The notes beneath the pieces were generated by a model. That model saw only the letters and a list, made by a program, of their open reading frames with translations, did no database searches and was not told where the DNA came from. A stretch of DNA of 41,825 nt, taken from the NCBI GenBank assembly GCA_905182275.1, contig CAJJAU010000012.1, positions 1 to 41,825 of the forward strand, given 5' to 3'. Positions 9,352-17,939 of the stretch are shown here, one piece after another. The first letter of the stretch is position 1. Each line of letters begins with the position of its first letter. Source of the stretch: a gamma proteobacterium HTCC2207. Lineage in GTDB: Bacteria; Pseudomonadota; Gammaproteobacteria; Pseudomonadales; Porticoccaceae. A program made the position numbers and the translations under genes.

Positions 9352-10329
9352 CTAATCCATAGACAGAATCACTTTACCCTTGGCACGGCGCTCAGCAATG
9401 GAGCCAAACGCAGAGCTATGGTCATCCAGAGAATAGACCTCGGTAACCAATGGCGTAAATTGACCTCCGTCAATCATCTCTATTAACTCTCTGAAGTTCT
9501 GTTGAGACGATAATGGATCTCGAGCAGACCAAGCACCCCAAAATACACCGACCATAGACGCACCTTTGAGCAAAGCCAAATTAAGCGGCATTTTAGGAAT
9601 TGGACCAGAGGCAAAACCAATCACCAAGAACCGACCATCCCATGCAATAGCGCGGAATGCCTGTTCTGAGAAATCACCGCCAACTGGGTCATAGACAACA
9701 TCCGCTCCCTTACCCTTGGTTAGCTCTTTCACTTTCTCTTTGAGATTCTCAGTTGAGTAGTTAATGCGCAGATCAGCACCCGCTTCACAGGCAAAATCAA
9801 GCTTCTCTTCAGTGCTGGCGGCAGCAATAACTGTGGCACCCATAGCCTTGGCTATCTGAATTGTCGCGATGCCAACACCACCGGCCGCACCTAAGACGAG
9901 AACTGTCTCACCCGGTTGTAACCGAGCTCGTTGCTTAAGCGCATAGTATGAGGTTCCATAGGTAACCGCAAAACCAGCGGCTTGCTCGTAGGACATGCTA
10001 TCGCCTTTCGGGAAAGTAGTGTATTCGGAGGTGACAACCTGACTGGCAAAACCACCAAGTTGTACCATACCCACGACTTCATCACCCACTTTACGAGTTG
10101 TAACACCTTCACCCAGCTTGGTAACAACCCCAGATACTTCTGTACCCGGAATAAACGGCAGTGGTGGTTTAAATTGATACTTGCCCTCAACGGTCAAAAT
10201 ATCAGGAAAGTTAACCCCCGCAGCCTTAACATCAATAAGCACCTCACCAGCACCCGGCTCGAGATCATCGCGAGTCTCAAGGCTCAAGTCTTGAGTGGAA
10301 CCAAAATCACTACATACTAATGCTTTCAT
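9352..10329 (-). CDS. NADPH:quinone oxidoreductase-like MDR family protein
   Basis: This 325-residue protein has the GroES-like N-terminal domain (GEVLIDVKAAGVNFPDIL, PGTEVSGVV) and a Rossmann domain with GAAGGVGIATIQIA near residues 148-161. It lacks the cysteine-rich zinc-binding segments of zinc alcohol dehydrogenases and thus resembles zinc-free quinone oxidoreductase or enoyl reductase-like MDR proteins. It probably reduces a carbonyl or enoyl group using NADPH in the cytoplasm. As last gene of the three-dehydrogenase operon it may process an unsaturated acyl intermediate, but this is inference from position. The gap to the upstream SDR is 17 bases and a strong terminator follows. Confidence 0.85.
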   Translation of the reverse strand: MKALVCSDFGSTQDLSLETRDDLEPGAGEVLIDVKAAGVNFPDILTVEGKYQFKPPLPFIPGTEVSGVVTKLGEGVTTRKVGDEVVGMVQLGGFASQVVTSEYTTFPKGDSMSYEQAAGFAVTYGTSYYALKQRARLQPGETVLVLGAAGGVGIATIQIAKAMGATVIAAASTEEKLDFACEAGADLRINYSTENLKEKVKELTKGKGADVVYDPVGGDFSEQAFRAIAWDGRFLVIGFASGPIPKMPLNLALLKGASMVGVFWGAWSARDPLSSQQNFRELIEMIDGGQFTPLVTEVYSLDDHSSAFGSIAERRAKGKVILSMD

Positions 10330-10346
10330 AATTTCATCCTGAAAAT

Positions 10347-11261
10347 TTAGTTATTTTTAAGGTAGGCGCTAGCCTTAGATACAAATTTATCGGTTTGCTG
10401 GAAGCCGCCAATCAGCATTTGTTGATTGTCTGTACTTTCAATGGCGTCCATGTTGGCACGCACATTCTCTGGAGTTTGATCTCCGGGAGCTAAGAATATG
10501 CCATCAGTCTCATAGATATGAGTGCGCGCATAACCGCCTGCGCCTGCGCACAAAATGGTTCTGTTGGGCGCATCTTTATCACACAGCGTAAGCAAACCCG
10601 CAGTCACAGCTTCTACTGTCATTAACGCAGAGGTCTCATCAGTCAGTAAACCATCAAGCATACGAGTGCCTGCTGTGGGCGATAAACAGTTAACCTTAAT
10701 GTCATACTTGTCCCCTTCCATCACCAGCGTATTCATGAGACCCACTACTGCCATTTTCGCAGCGCCATAGTTAGCCTGTCCAAAGTTGCCATACATACCA
10801 CTGGAAGAGGTAGTCATAACAACACGACCATAACCCTGGCCGCGCATAAGTTCCCAAACAGCTTTGGTGCAGTTAGCTGAGCCCATTAGATGAACGTCAA
10901 CGACCAATTGGAAGTCAGCCATGGTCATTTTGACAAAGCTTTTGTCGCGCAGGATGCCGGCATTATTCACTAAGATATCGACCCGACCCCACTTTTCTAT
11001 CGCTTGAGCAACCATGCTTTCAACCTGAGACAAATCGGCCACATTGGCACCGTTACTAATAGCTTCGCCACCCGCTTGCTCAATCAAACGCACTGTCTCA
11101 AGCGCAGCATCACTTGAACTGCCTGAACCGTCTACCGCGCCACCGAGGTCGTTAACCACGACTTTTGCCCCGCGCTCAGCTAAGGCTAATGCGTGTGAAC
11201 GACCCAGTCCATTTCCAGCGCCGGTAACAATGGCTACCTGTCCGTCATATCTAATTGTCAT
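10347..11261 (-). CDS. SDR family (3R)-hydroxyacyl-CoA dehydrogenase-like protein
   Basis: The 304-residue protein shows the classical SDR cofactor motif TGAGNGLG (13-20), NNAG (99-102) and the catalytic Tyr165 and Lys169 (YGAAK) preceded by a serine run near 152-154. The NDLGG motif after the second strand and the SNGANVADLSQVE segment resemble the dehydrogenase domain of peroxisomal multifunctional enzyme type 2, suggesting oxidation of a 3-hydroxyacyl-CoA with NAD. The C-terminal extension of about 60 residues beyond a minimal SDR also fits this group. It lies between an acyl-CoA dehydrogenase and the oxidoreductase in one minus-strand operon, which supports a step in acyl-CoA oxidation. 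Confidence 0.85.
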   Translation of the reverse strand: MTIRYDGQVAIVTGAGNGLGRSHALALAERGAKVVVNDLGGAVDGSGSSSDAALETVRLIEQAGGEAISNGANVADLSQVESMVAQAIEKWGRVDILVNNAGILRDKSFVKMTMADFQLVVDVHLMGSANCTKAVWELMRGQGYGRVVMTTSSSGMYGNFGQANYGAAKMAVVGLMNTLVMEGDKYDIKVNCLSPTAGTRMLDGLLTDETSALMTVEAVTAGLLTLCDKDAPNRTILCAGAGGYARTHIYETDGIFLAPGDQTPENVRANMDAIESTDNQQMLIGGFQQTDKFVSKASAYLKNN

Positions 11262-11286
11262 ACTTTTTCCTTAGTCTAATCGATTA

Positions 11287-12504
11287 CTAGTTGTTGTATT
11301 CGCGCAGCTCGCGACGACCAATTACCATGCGATGCACCGCATCAGGGCCATCAGCAAAACGCAGCGTACGCTGAGCGCCATACCAACCGGCTAATGGCGT
11401 GTCATCCGAAATTCCAATACCACCATGCATCTGCATGGCCTCATCAATAATTTTCAGAGCCATGTTGGGTGCGGCAACCTTAATCATTGAGATAAACGGC
11501 TGAGCTGCATCAGTACCTACATTATCCATCAACCAGGCGGCCTTTAAACATAGCAGTCTGGTCATTTCGATATTAATACGCGCATCGGCAATAATATCCA
11601 CATTGCCGCCAAGCTTGGCTAAAGGGCGACCGAAGGCTTCGCGGCTGACGGCACGTTCGCAAAGCAGCTTTAAAGCAGCTTCAGCAAGACCAATGGAGCG
11701 CATGCAGTGGTGGATTCGACCAGGCCCTAAACGGCCTTGAGCCACTTCAAAACCACGACCCATACCCAATATCATGTTTTCTTTGGGAACACGCACATCG
11801 GTGAACCGCATGTGCATATGACCATGGGGCGCATCATCTACATTCATAACGGTCATGGGCCGCAAATTTTTCACCCCAGGGGTGTCAAATGGCACCAGAA
11901 CCTGGGAATGTTGAGCGTGACGAGGCCCACCAGGATTAGTGTTACACATCACAATTAGAATTTTACAGCGTGGGTCACCGGCGCCGGAGATCCAGATTTT
12001 TTCTCCGTTAAGTACCCATTCATCGCCATCTGCAACGCAGCTCATGGCGATGTTAGTCGCATCAGATGAAGCCACTGAAGGCTCTGTCATGGCATAGGCG
12101 GAACGAATTTCTCCATTGAGCAGCGGCGTAAGCCACTTCTCTTTTTGTTCTTCGGTGCAGTAACGTGCCAAGACTTCCATATTGCCAGTATCAGGCGCGG
12201 CGCAGTTAAACACCTCTGGCGCTAAGAATGAACGGCCTGTCTCTTCTGCTATGTAGGCATATTCGACTGTACTGAGACCATATCCCCCCTCCCAATGGGT
12301 CAGAAAAAAGTTCCACAAATTTCTGGATTTGGCTTTGGCCTTAAGGGTCTCAAGAATTTCAGTCTGACGATCAGTAAACGTCCAACGATCACCTTTGGCA
12401 ACCTCTTGATGATATTCCATTTCTAAGGGTGTAATTTCTATGTCGATAAAGTTTTTAACTTCTTCAAGAATCGGTTTGAGCTTGTCACTAATACCTAAAT
12501 CCAT
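11287..12504 (-). CDS. Acyl-CoA dehydrogenase, ACAD10/11-like
   Basis: The 405-residue protein has the three parts of an acyl-CoA dehydrogenase: N-terminal helices, a middle beta domain with AYAMTEPSVASSDATN and the EKIWISGAGDP segment, and a C-terminal helical bundle with the QMHGGIGISDDTPLAGWYGAQR signature. At the place of the usual catalytic glutamate motif it reads RFADGPDAVHR (Asp385), a pattern typical of ACAD10/11-type enzymes that act on long or modified acyl-CoAs. FAD-dependent alpha,beta-dehydrogenation is expected. It is separated from the upstream dehydrogenase by about 90 bases containing a terminator-like hairpin, so it may have its own expression level. Confidence 0.9.
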   Translation of the reverse strand: MDLGISDKLKPILEEVKNFIDIEITPLEMEYHQEVAKGDRWTFTDRQTEILETLKAKAKSRNLWNFFLTHWEGGYGLSTVEYAYIAEETGRSFLAPEVFNCAAPDTGNMEVLARYCTEEQKEKWLTPLLNGEIRSAYAMTEPSVASSDATNIAMSCVADGDEWVLNGEKIWISGAGDPRCKILIVMCNTNPGGPRHAQHSQVLVPFDTPGVKNLRPMTVMNVDDAPHGHMHMRFTDVRVPKENMILGMGRGFEVAQGRLGPGRIHHCMRSIGLAEAALKLLCERAVSREAFGRPLAKLGGNVDIIADARINIEMTRLLCLKAAWLMDNVGTDAAQPFISMIKVAAPNMALKIIDEAMQMHGGIGISDDTPLAGWYGAQRTLRFADGPDAVHRMVIGRRELREYNN

Positions 12505-12554
12505 TTTTCTTTCCTCATAATTATAATAATCTTAAACTGCCGGTAGTTTAAACC

Positions 12555-12585
12555 AAAAAAGGGTCGCCTTGATGGCAACCCTTTT
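12555..12585 (-). terminator. Terminator-like hairpin between two acyl-CoA dehydrogenase genes
   Basis: GGGTCGCC (12561-12568) pairs with GGCAACCC (12574-12581) around a 5-base loop with one mismatch. An A run precedes it, so a U run would follow in leftward transcripts. It lies just past the second acyl-CoA dehydrogenase stop and inside the leftward gene run, so it may act as a partial terminator. Confidence 0.75.
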
Positions 12586-12596
12586 ATTTATTTCAG

Positions 12597-13736
12597 TTAG
12601 TAACCACTGATCAACGCGAAGCGATTTGCATGGTAATTATAGTCCCCAAAGAGCATCTGAGCCGGTCGAGCGCGCTTAATGAAAAAGCCAATTTCATACT
12701 CATCGGTCATACCAATACCGCCATGTAGCTGAATAGCTTCATTGGTAGACAGCTCAGCTACTTCGCAAAGTTTGGCTTTAGCGATGCTGGCGAGAGCCGA
12801 ACCTCTTACATCCCCTTCATCTAAAGATTGCAAAACCTTCAAAACAACTGACTTACACATCTCAATTTCGCTCCACCAATGGGCGGTTCGATGCTGCAAT
12901 GCCTGAAATGAGCCTATCAGCGCACCAAATTGCTTACGCTCTTTCATGTACTGAAGCGTGCGATCAAAACTTTCTTGAGCAATGCCCAATAGTTCAGCCG
13001 ATAGGTGAGCGTTACCCGCATCTAGCGTCGCTGATAATGCACGAAAGCCTCTGTCCTGCTCACCAAGCATCGCATCTGCAGTGACTTCGACATCAGTGAA
13101 GGTAATGATTGCAGCATTGCGACCATCAAGCATTTCAGTTCGTTGCACGCTAACGCCAGATGCAGTTCGATCGACCAAGAACAGGCTGATACCCTTCATA
13201 TCGCCGGGACTCCCTGCAGTACGGGTGGCAACAATCAGTTTATCGGCAGTACTGCCATCAACAACAAAACGTTTCTCGCCGTTCAATACATAGCCATCGC
13301 CTTTAGCGACAGCCGGCATAGCTGTCTGCATTGGGTCATGGTGGATTTTCTCATCAACCGCAAGTGCGATGGTCAATTCACCACCAGCAATAGCACCAAG
13401 TAGTTCAGTCTTCTGGTCTTCGCTACCCGCCAAATTAATCGCGGTAACCCCAAGAATCGCTGTTGATAGCAACGGAGATGCAGTTAATGTACGTCCGCTT
13501 TGCTCAACAATTTGTGCCATACCGACATGGCCAAAAGCCAGGCCGCCGTATTCTTCAGGCACCAAAATTGCTGCCCAGCCCATGTTGACCATTTGGCTCC
13601 AAAGCGTGCTTGAATAACCCCTGTCACTGCCGGCATCTCGCTGTGCACGCAGTTCTGAAACTGGAGCATGCTCAGATAAAAAACCCTGAGCAGACTCTTT
13701 GAGCATTTGTTGTTCTTCGTTTAATACCAGTGCCAT
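12597..13736 (-). CDS. Acyl-CoA dehydrogenase paralogue lacking the catalytic glutamate
   Basis: This 379-residue protein has the acyl-CoA dehydrogenase fold: the N-terminal MALVLNEEQQMLKESAQGFL helix, a middle domain with NGEKRFVVDG, and the C-terminal IQLHGGIGMTDEY motif that binds FAD. Where catalytic members have the YEGT-type motif, it reads MLFGDYNYHANR (Phe363-Gly364-Asp365), so no glutamate base is present. Similar proteins occur as the non-catalytic half of alpha2beta2 dehydrogenases that act on bulky CoA esters in steroid degradation. It begins 21 bases after the stop of the next acyl-CoA dehydrogenase upstream, so a heteromeric enzyme with that partner is a reasonable inference. 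Confidence 0.88.
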   Translation of the reverse strand: MALVLNEEQQMLKESAQGFLSEHAPVSELRAQRDAGSDRGYSSTLWSQMVNMGWAAILVPEEYGGLAFGHVGMAQIVEQSGRTLTASPLLSTAILGVTAINLAGSEDQKTELLGAIAGGELTIALAVDEKIHHDPMQTAMPAVAKGDGYVLNGEKRFVVDGSTADKLIVATRTAGSPGDMKGISLFLVDRTASGVSVQRTEMLDGRNAAIITFTDVEVTADAMLGEQDRGFRALSATLDAGNAHLSAELLGIAQESFDRTLQYMKERKQFGALIGSFQALQHRTAHWWSEIEMCKSVVLKVLQSLDEGDVRGSALASIAKAKLCEVAELSTNEAIQLHGGIGMTDEYEIGFFIKRARPAQMLFGDYNYHANRFALISGY

Positions 13737-13757
13737 GCTAAAACCCCCTAAAGTCTG

Positions 13758-14936
13758 TTAACCCAAGCCAAGAATATTTTTGGCGATAATGTTCAGTTGA
13801 ACTTCTGAGGTTCCACCTTCAATTGAATTACCCTTTGTTCGTAACAATGTTCGTGCTGTCCAGCCATTGTTAGATATATCGCCTTCCCAAATAAGATCGT
13901 CGCTACCACCAATTTTTAGCATGGTCTCAAAACGACGCTTATTCAGTTCGGTACCATAATATTTAAGCATTGCAGATGTGGCGCCAATACCTTGACCAGC
14001 TTTCGCTTCATCTGTAACACGCTCAGCGGTAAAGGCAAATGCCGCCGCATCAATCTCCCATCTAGCAACATCAGTGCGCATGAACAGATCATTTAAACGC
14101 CCATCGGTGGTACCTACAGTCTTAGCCGCAATGGCGCCGAGTGTTTTGGAACCCGCATCAGTCAGACCCATACCACCGATCATCTCGCGCTCGTGGGTAA
14201 GTAAGTATTTTGCAATCGTCCAACCCTGATTGACTTCACCAACTACCTGATCTTTCTCGACTCGAACATCATCCAAAAACGTCTCGCAAAAAGGTGAGCT
14301 ACCCGATATGAGTTTAATCGGCTTAGGTGTCACTCCAGGTGTTTCCATATCAAACAAAACTAAGCTAATGCCCATCTGCTTCTTAGCATCTGGGTCCGTG
14401 CGCAGCAGACAAAACATCCAGTCAGCTTTATCACCATATGAGGTCCATACTTTTTGCCCATTGGCAATAAAGTGGTCACCCATATCAACCGCTTTACTCT
14501 GCAGTCCTGCTAAGTCAGAACCCGCATTGGGTTCGCTGTAGCCCTGGCACCATCTGATTTCGCCACGAATAATCGCGGGCAAATGCTGTTGCTTTAGCGC
14601 CTCGGAGCCAAATTTCAACAATGCCGGACCAATCATCCAGACACCAAAGCTGTCGAGAGGGGAGCGGGCTCTTATACGAGCCATTTCTTCCTTGAGAATC
14701 TTGTGCTCGGCCTTGTCTAGACCACCACCGCCATATTCCGTTGGCCAGTCTGGGGCTGTCCAACCTTTCGCACCCATACGCTCCAGCCATAACTTCTGGT
14801 CTTCGCTGGTAAAAGTCCAATTGCGACCACCCCAACAGGCGCCCTCACCCGCTATAACTGGCGAACGCATACTTTGCGGGCAATTCTCTTCCAACCAATC
14901 TCGAGATTCTTGCCTAAAAACTTGTAAATCACTCAC
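13758..14936 (-). CDS. Acyl-CoA dehydrogenase with catalytic glutamate
   Basis: This 392-residue protein opens with ESRDWLEENCPQSMRSP and has the middle-domain QGYSEPNAGSDLAGLQ and NGQKVWTSYGDKADW motifs. It ends with SIEGGTSEVQLNIIAKN, in which Glu373 is the expected catalytic base. It should insert a double bond into an acyl-CoA and pass electrons to ETF; chain specificity is unknown. The start is GTG at 14936, supported by AGGAG 6 bases before it; the nearby ATG is out of frame. It is the first gene of the leftward operon and is immediately followed by a glutamate-less paralogue, as in heteromeric steroid-type dehydrogenases. Confidence 0.92.
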   Translation of the reverse strand: MSDLQVFRQESRDWLEENCPQSMRSPVIAGEGACWGGRNWTFTSEDQKLWLERMGAKGWTAPDWPTEYGGGGLDKAEHKILKEEMARIRARSPLDSFGVWMIGPALLKFGSEALKQQHLPAIIRGEIRWCQGYSEPNAGSDLAGLQSKAVDMGDHFIANGQKVWTSYGDKADWMFCLLRTDPDAKKQMGISLVLFDMETPGVTPKPIKLISGSSPFCETFLDDVRVEKDQVVGEVNQGWTIAKYLLTHEREMIGGMGLTDAGSKTLGAIAAKTVGTTDGRLNDLFMRTDVARWEIDAAAFAFTAERVTDEAKAGQGIGATSAMLKYYGTELNKRRFETMLKIGGSDDLIWEGDISNNGWTARTLLRTKGNSIEGGTSEVQLNIIAKNILGLG

Positions 14937-15026
14937 ATTGAACTCCTGCTAGATTCGCTATTCTTTGGGTGGTCTGCACTGCATAAGGATCACAGCACGC
15001 CGTAATTTTGAAGAAATTGAACTTAC

Positions 15027-15039
15027 AGTATGTTATTCT
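15027..15039. promoter_or_regulatory. Candidate regulator site, 13-base sequence shared with the TetR promoter region
   Basis: AGTATGTTATTCT occurs here between the divergent acyl-CoA dehydrogenase operon and the NADP oxidoreductase, and again, on the other strand, at 22819-22831 upstream of the tandem TetR gene. With its flank it forms an imperfect palindrome of the type GA-N-TA-N3-TA-N-TC (the first base differs at this copy). It is about 90 bases before the acyl-CoA dehydrogenase start. Confidence 0.35.
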
Positions 15040-15183
15040 CATTTTCAAGCACTTCGGTGACTACTCGCCCACAAAATAGGGTTTTAGTCCTGTTACCGGT
15101 ACCTGATAATTGTACCCACAACTAAATTTCGCATTAGCAGCTGCTTCATTAAACCACCACAAAAAAACGAGAAGGATCTAAGC

Positions 15184-16209
15184 ATGTCTGAACTGTCTAA
15201 CAAAAGCATTGTACTGGCCAGCCGTCCGGTCGGAGAGCCATCAGCAGACGATTTCCGCTTGGAAACGTCAATTGTCGCACCGATTAAAGATGATGAGGTA
15301 TTGATTAAAACGCTCTATCTTTCGTTAGATCCCTACATGCGAGGCCGCATGAGCGCCGCAAAATCTTACGCAGACCCAGTCGCCATAGGCGAAGTAATGG
15401 TCGCTGAGACCGCTGGCGTCGTTGTTGAGTCTAAATCTGACCGATACGCAGTGGGTGACTACGTTTGCTGTCGCTCGGGGTGGCAAGAATATTTTGTCTC
15501 ACACCATAAAGACCCTATGACCTATAAAATTGATGCTGACAAAGTACCTCTTTCAGCTTACCTCGGCGTGTGTGGAATGCCTGGCCGCACTGCGTACTTT
15601 GGCTTGATACGTGAGGGCAAACCTGTAGCCGGCGAGACTCTGGTAGTCTCGGCAGCCTCCGGTGCTGTGGGTTCAGTGGTGGGTCAGATTGGCAAGAAAT
15701 TAGGTTTACACGTAGTAGGAATTGCTGGAGGTGAAAAAAAATGCGCCTATGTCAAAGAGGAGCTGGGATTTGATGAGTGTGTTGACTATAAGGCCGCTGA
15801 TTTTGACAGCGCCCTGAAATCAGCCTGCCCTAAGGGTATTGATATTTATTTTGAGTCGGTGGGCGGTAAAGTAACTGAAGCCGTGGCCAAACAGTTTAAC
15901 CTCGGCGCTCGCGCACCGATCTGTGGCTATATTGCCAGCTACAATGCGACTGATATAACCAAGGAACGTACACCATTCCATATTTTTGGAGAGTTAGAAA
16001 ACCCACCTGAACATAAGTTCTTTTTGGTATTTGATCACTACGCAGATTTTGCCGAAGCTAATAATGCGCTTACAGATTGGGTTGCCAATGGAGAAATAAA
16101 ATACCAAGAGACGATAGCTGACGGATTGGAATTAGCTCCAGAGTATTTTAGCTGGCTCTTCAGCGGAAAGAATTTTGGTAAATTAGTTGTTAAAGTAGCT
16201 GGCGAGTAA
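15184..16209 (+). CDS. NADP-dependent oxidoreductase, MDR family (CurA/leukotriene B4 dehydrogenase-like)
   Basis: The 341-residue protein matches the zinc-free MDR group that reduces alpha,beta-unsaturated carbonyls with NADPH: SLDPYMRGRM near residue 55, the GMPGRTAYFGL segment, the AASGAVGSVVGQIGKKLG cofactor-binding turn and the GGEKKCAYVKEELGFDECVDYK segment. Relatives include curcumin reductase and 15-oxoprostaglandin reductase; the natural substrate here is unknown. A clear AGAAGGA ribosome binding site precedes the ATG. It shares an intergenic region with the leftward acyl-CoA dehydrogenase operon and is followed 26 bases later by tesB, suggesting roles in lipid-derived enals or acyl-CoA turnover. 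Confidence 0.9.
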   Translation: MSELSNKSIVLASRPVGEPSADDFRLETSIVAPIKDDEVLIKTLYLSLDPYMRGRMSAAKSYADPVAIGEVMVAETAGVVVESKSDRYAVGDYVCCRSGWQEYFVSHHKDPMTYKIDADKVPLSAYLGVCGMPGRTAYFGLIREGKPVAGETLVVSAASGAVGSVVGQIGKKLGLHVVGIAGGEKKCAYVKEELGFDECVDYKAADFDSALKSACPKGIDIYFESVGGKVTEAVAKQFNLGARAPICGYIASYNATDITKERTPFHIFGELENPPEHKFFLVFDHYADFAEANNALTDWVANGEIKYQETIADGLELAPEYFSWLFSGKNFGKLVVKVAGE

Positions 16210-16235
16210 CCTAAACCCGGCAAGGAATCTATTGA

Positions 16236-17117
16236 ATGACTGAAGCTCTGCAGCAACTGTTAGATATTCTACAGTTGGAAAAAATTGACACTAACATTTA
16301 TCGTGGCTTTACCCCTGAGACCAGTAATAGGCGGGTGTTTGGCGGCCAAGTTTTTGCGCAGGCCATGCGTGCAGCCCAAGACACTGTTGATGCAGAGCGT
16401 TCTGTGCACTCGCAACACGCGTATTTTTTACGGCCAGGCGATCCTAGTGTACCGATTCTTTATGAGGTTGATAATATCCGTGATGGTGGGTCATTCACGA
16501 CTCGTCGAGTGGTTGCGTCACAGCGAGGCAAAGCTATTTTCAATACCGAAATGTCCTTTCAGCTGTTAGAAGAAGGTCTGTGCCATCAAGCAGATATGCC
16601 CGATTGCCCGGGGCCTGACGAACTTGAAGATGATAATCAGCGTTGGAATAAAATTCGCGAGCAACTTGATCCCTCTGCGAAAAAACGCTCTTCAAAAAAC
16701 CGTCCAACACTGCGCCCCATACAAATGCGTTCGGTTGAGCCCATTAACTATATCGATCCCTCCCCTAGAAAAGCTGAACAACTGATTTGGATAAAAGCGG
16801 CCGGTGAATTACCGGAGGGCGTCGACTCTAGCCTCCACTACGCAATACTTGCCTATGCTTCGGACTTTAGCTTAATGAGTACCGCTCTGATGCCGCATGC
16901 CATCAGCATAATGAATCCAAAGCTACAGCCAGCGTCGCTCGACCACTGCATTTGGTTTCATGATAACTTTAAAGCCGATGAATGGCTGCTATATCACATG
17001 GACAGTCTTCGCTCGAGCAGATCTAGAGGCCTCAGCCGAGGAACATTTTATACTCAAGATGGCCGTCTGGTAGCCAGCACCATTCAGGAAGGCCTGATGA
17101 GACTTCATCAGGACTAA
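16236..17117 (+). CDS. tesB: Acyl-CoA thioesterase II
   Basis: TesB hydrolyses medium and long acyl-CoAs to free fatty acids and CoA. The 293-residue protein has the double-hotdog layout: the first fold with RVFGGQVFAQAMRAA and HSQHAYFLRPGDP, and the second with YASDFSLMSTALMPH and SLDHCIWFHDNFKADEWLLY. The family's Asp, Thr and Gln catalytic residues are expected in the second fold, with the Asp in YASDFSL. Length matches E. coli TesB (about 286). It follows the oxidoreductase by 26 bases and probably shares its transcript; no clear terminator is seen after it. Confidence 0.94.
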   Translation: MTEALQQLLDILQLEKIDTNIYRGFTPETSNRRVFGGQVFAQAMRAAQDTVDAERSVHSQHAYFLRPGDPSVPILYEVDNIRDGGSFTTRRVVASQRGKAIFNTEMSFQLLEEGLCHQADMPDCPGPDELEDDNQRWNKIREQLDPSAKKRSSKNRPTLRPIQMRSVEPINYIDPSPRKAEQLIWIKAAGELPEGVDSSLHYAILAYASDFSLMSTALMPHAISIMNPKLQPASLDHCIWFHDNFKADEWLLYHMDSLRSSRSRGLSRGTFYTQDGRLVASTIQEGLMRLHQD

Positions 17118-17244
17118 CAAACATCACTATACTTCGCGCGATACACGAGCACTATGAGGGTTAGGTAGAGTCTAGGCATCATTCGCATATTAGCGCAGCT
17201 AACAGCCTTTTCCCTCTGCCCTAGTTTAATGCATGTTAAACCAA

Positions 17245-17835
17245 TCACACCTTGGGCGAAGTAGGCGTATTTAGAAAAGTGAAAAACCAGTGCACTAAGA
17301 TAACCAAGGCGATGTCTTCACTGTTATTTAGTAAGCGGCTTAAAGCTAAACCACCCAAAAATGCGCCAAAACAGTTAATAAACTTCCAGCGCAAGGTAAA
17401 GAAATGAATGCTTGCGAAGAGTAGATTACTTAGTATGGCTGCCGGAATCAGGCCAATGGGACTCAGCAGCAGAGACGGCAGTATTAACCGGAAGGACAGC
17501 TCCTCAACCACAGAGATGACCCATAAATAACTTAGCCACGCGCCCTGAGTAATGTCAACTTTATGTCCTTTGAACACTAGAAAAACAGTAAAAAACACCA
17601 GCATCACAGGCAATACGGCAACATAGGCGTATGGCTCAGACATTAAGGGGGCCAAGCCCACAATGACTGCATCAATGGCGCCAGGTAGTAACAGGCACAG
17701 TAAAATTACAGCTCCCATGATCAGACCGTGGCGCATTATGATTTGACGAAATGTAGCTACATAGACACCGCCGACTGACATCTTGCGTTGCAGTCGACCT
17801 TCCTGCAGTCCCTTATTAGTTACTTCGTTAACCAT
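17245..17835 (-). CDS. CPBP family intramembrane metalloprotease (CAAX protease-like)
   Basis: This 196-residue membrane protein carries the three CPBP motifs: EExxxR as EELSFR (Glu111, Glu112, Arg116), FxxxH as FASIH (His144), and a third histidine His182 in VHWFFTFLN. Several hydrophobic segments flank them, including residues about 33-62, 68-88 and 120-145. Bacterial members are integral membrane proteases or scaffolds, sometimes linked to bacteriocin immunity or protein maturation, but no target is suggested here. It lies about 100 bases after the lytic transglycosylase on the same strand, so a shared transcript is possible but not evident. Confidence 0.88.
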   Translation of the reverse strand: MVNEVTNKGLQEGRLQRKMSVGGVYVATFRQIIMRHGLIMGAVILLCLLLPGAIDAVIVGLAPLMSEPYAYVAVLPVMLVFFTVFLVFKGHKVDITQGAWLSYLWVISVVEELSFRLILPSLLLSPIGLIPAAILSNLLFASIHFFTLRWKFINCFGAFLGGLALSRLLNNSEDIALVILVHWFFTFLNTPTSPKV

Positions 17836-17939
17836 AAAAATCTTGATCCTTTCATAACAATATCGACCCTATAACTTGGTCTCTAAGCAGCACCATCACT
17901 AGCAACGTTAAAGTTGTAGGCGATAGCGCATTGAGTTAA

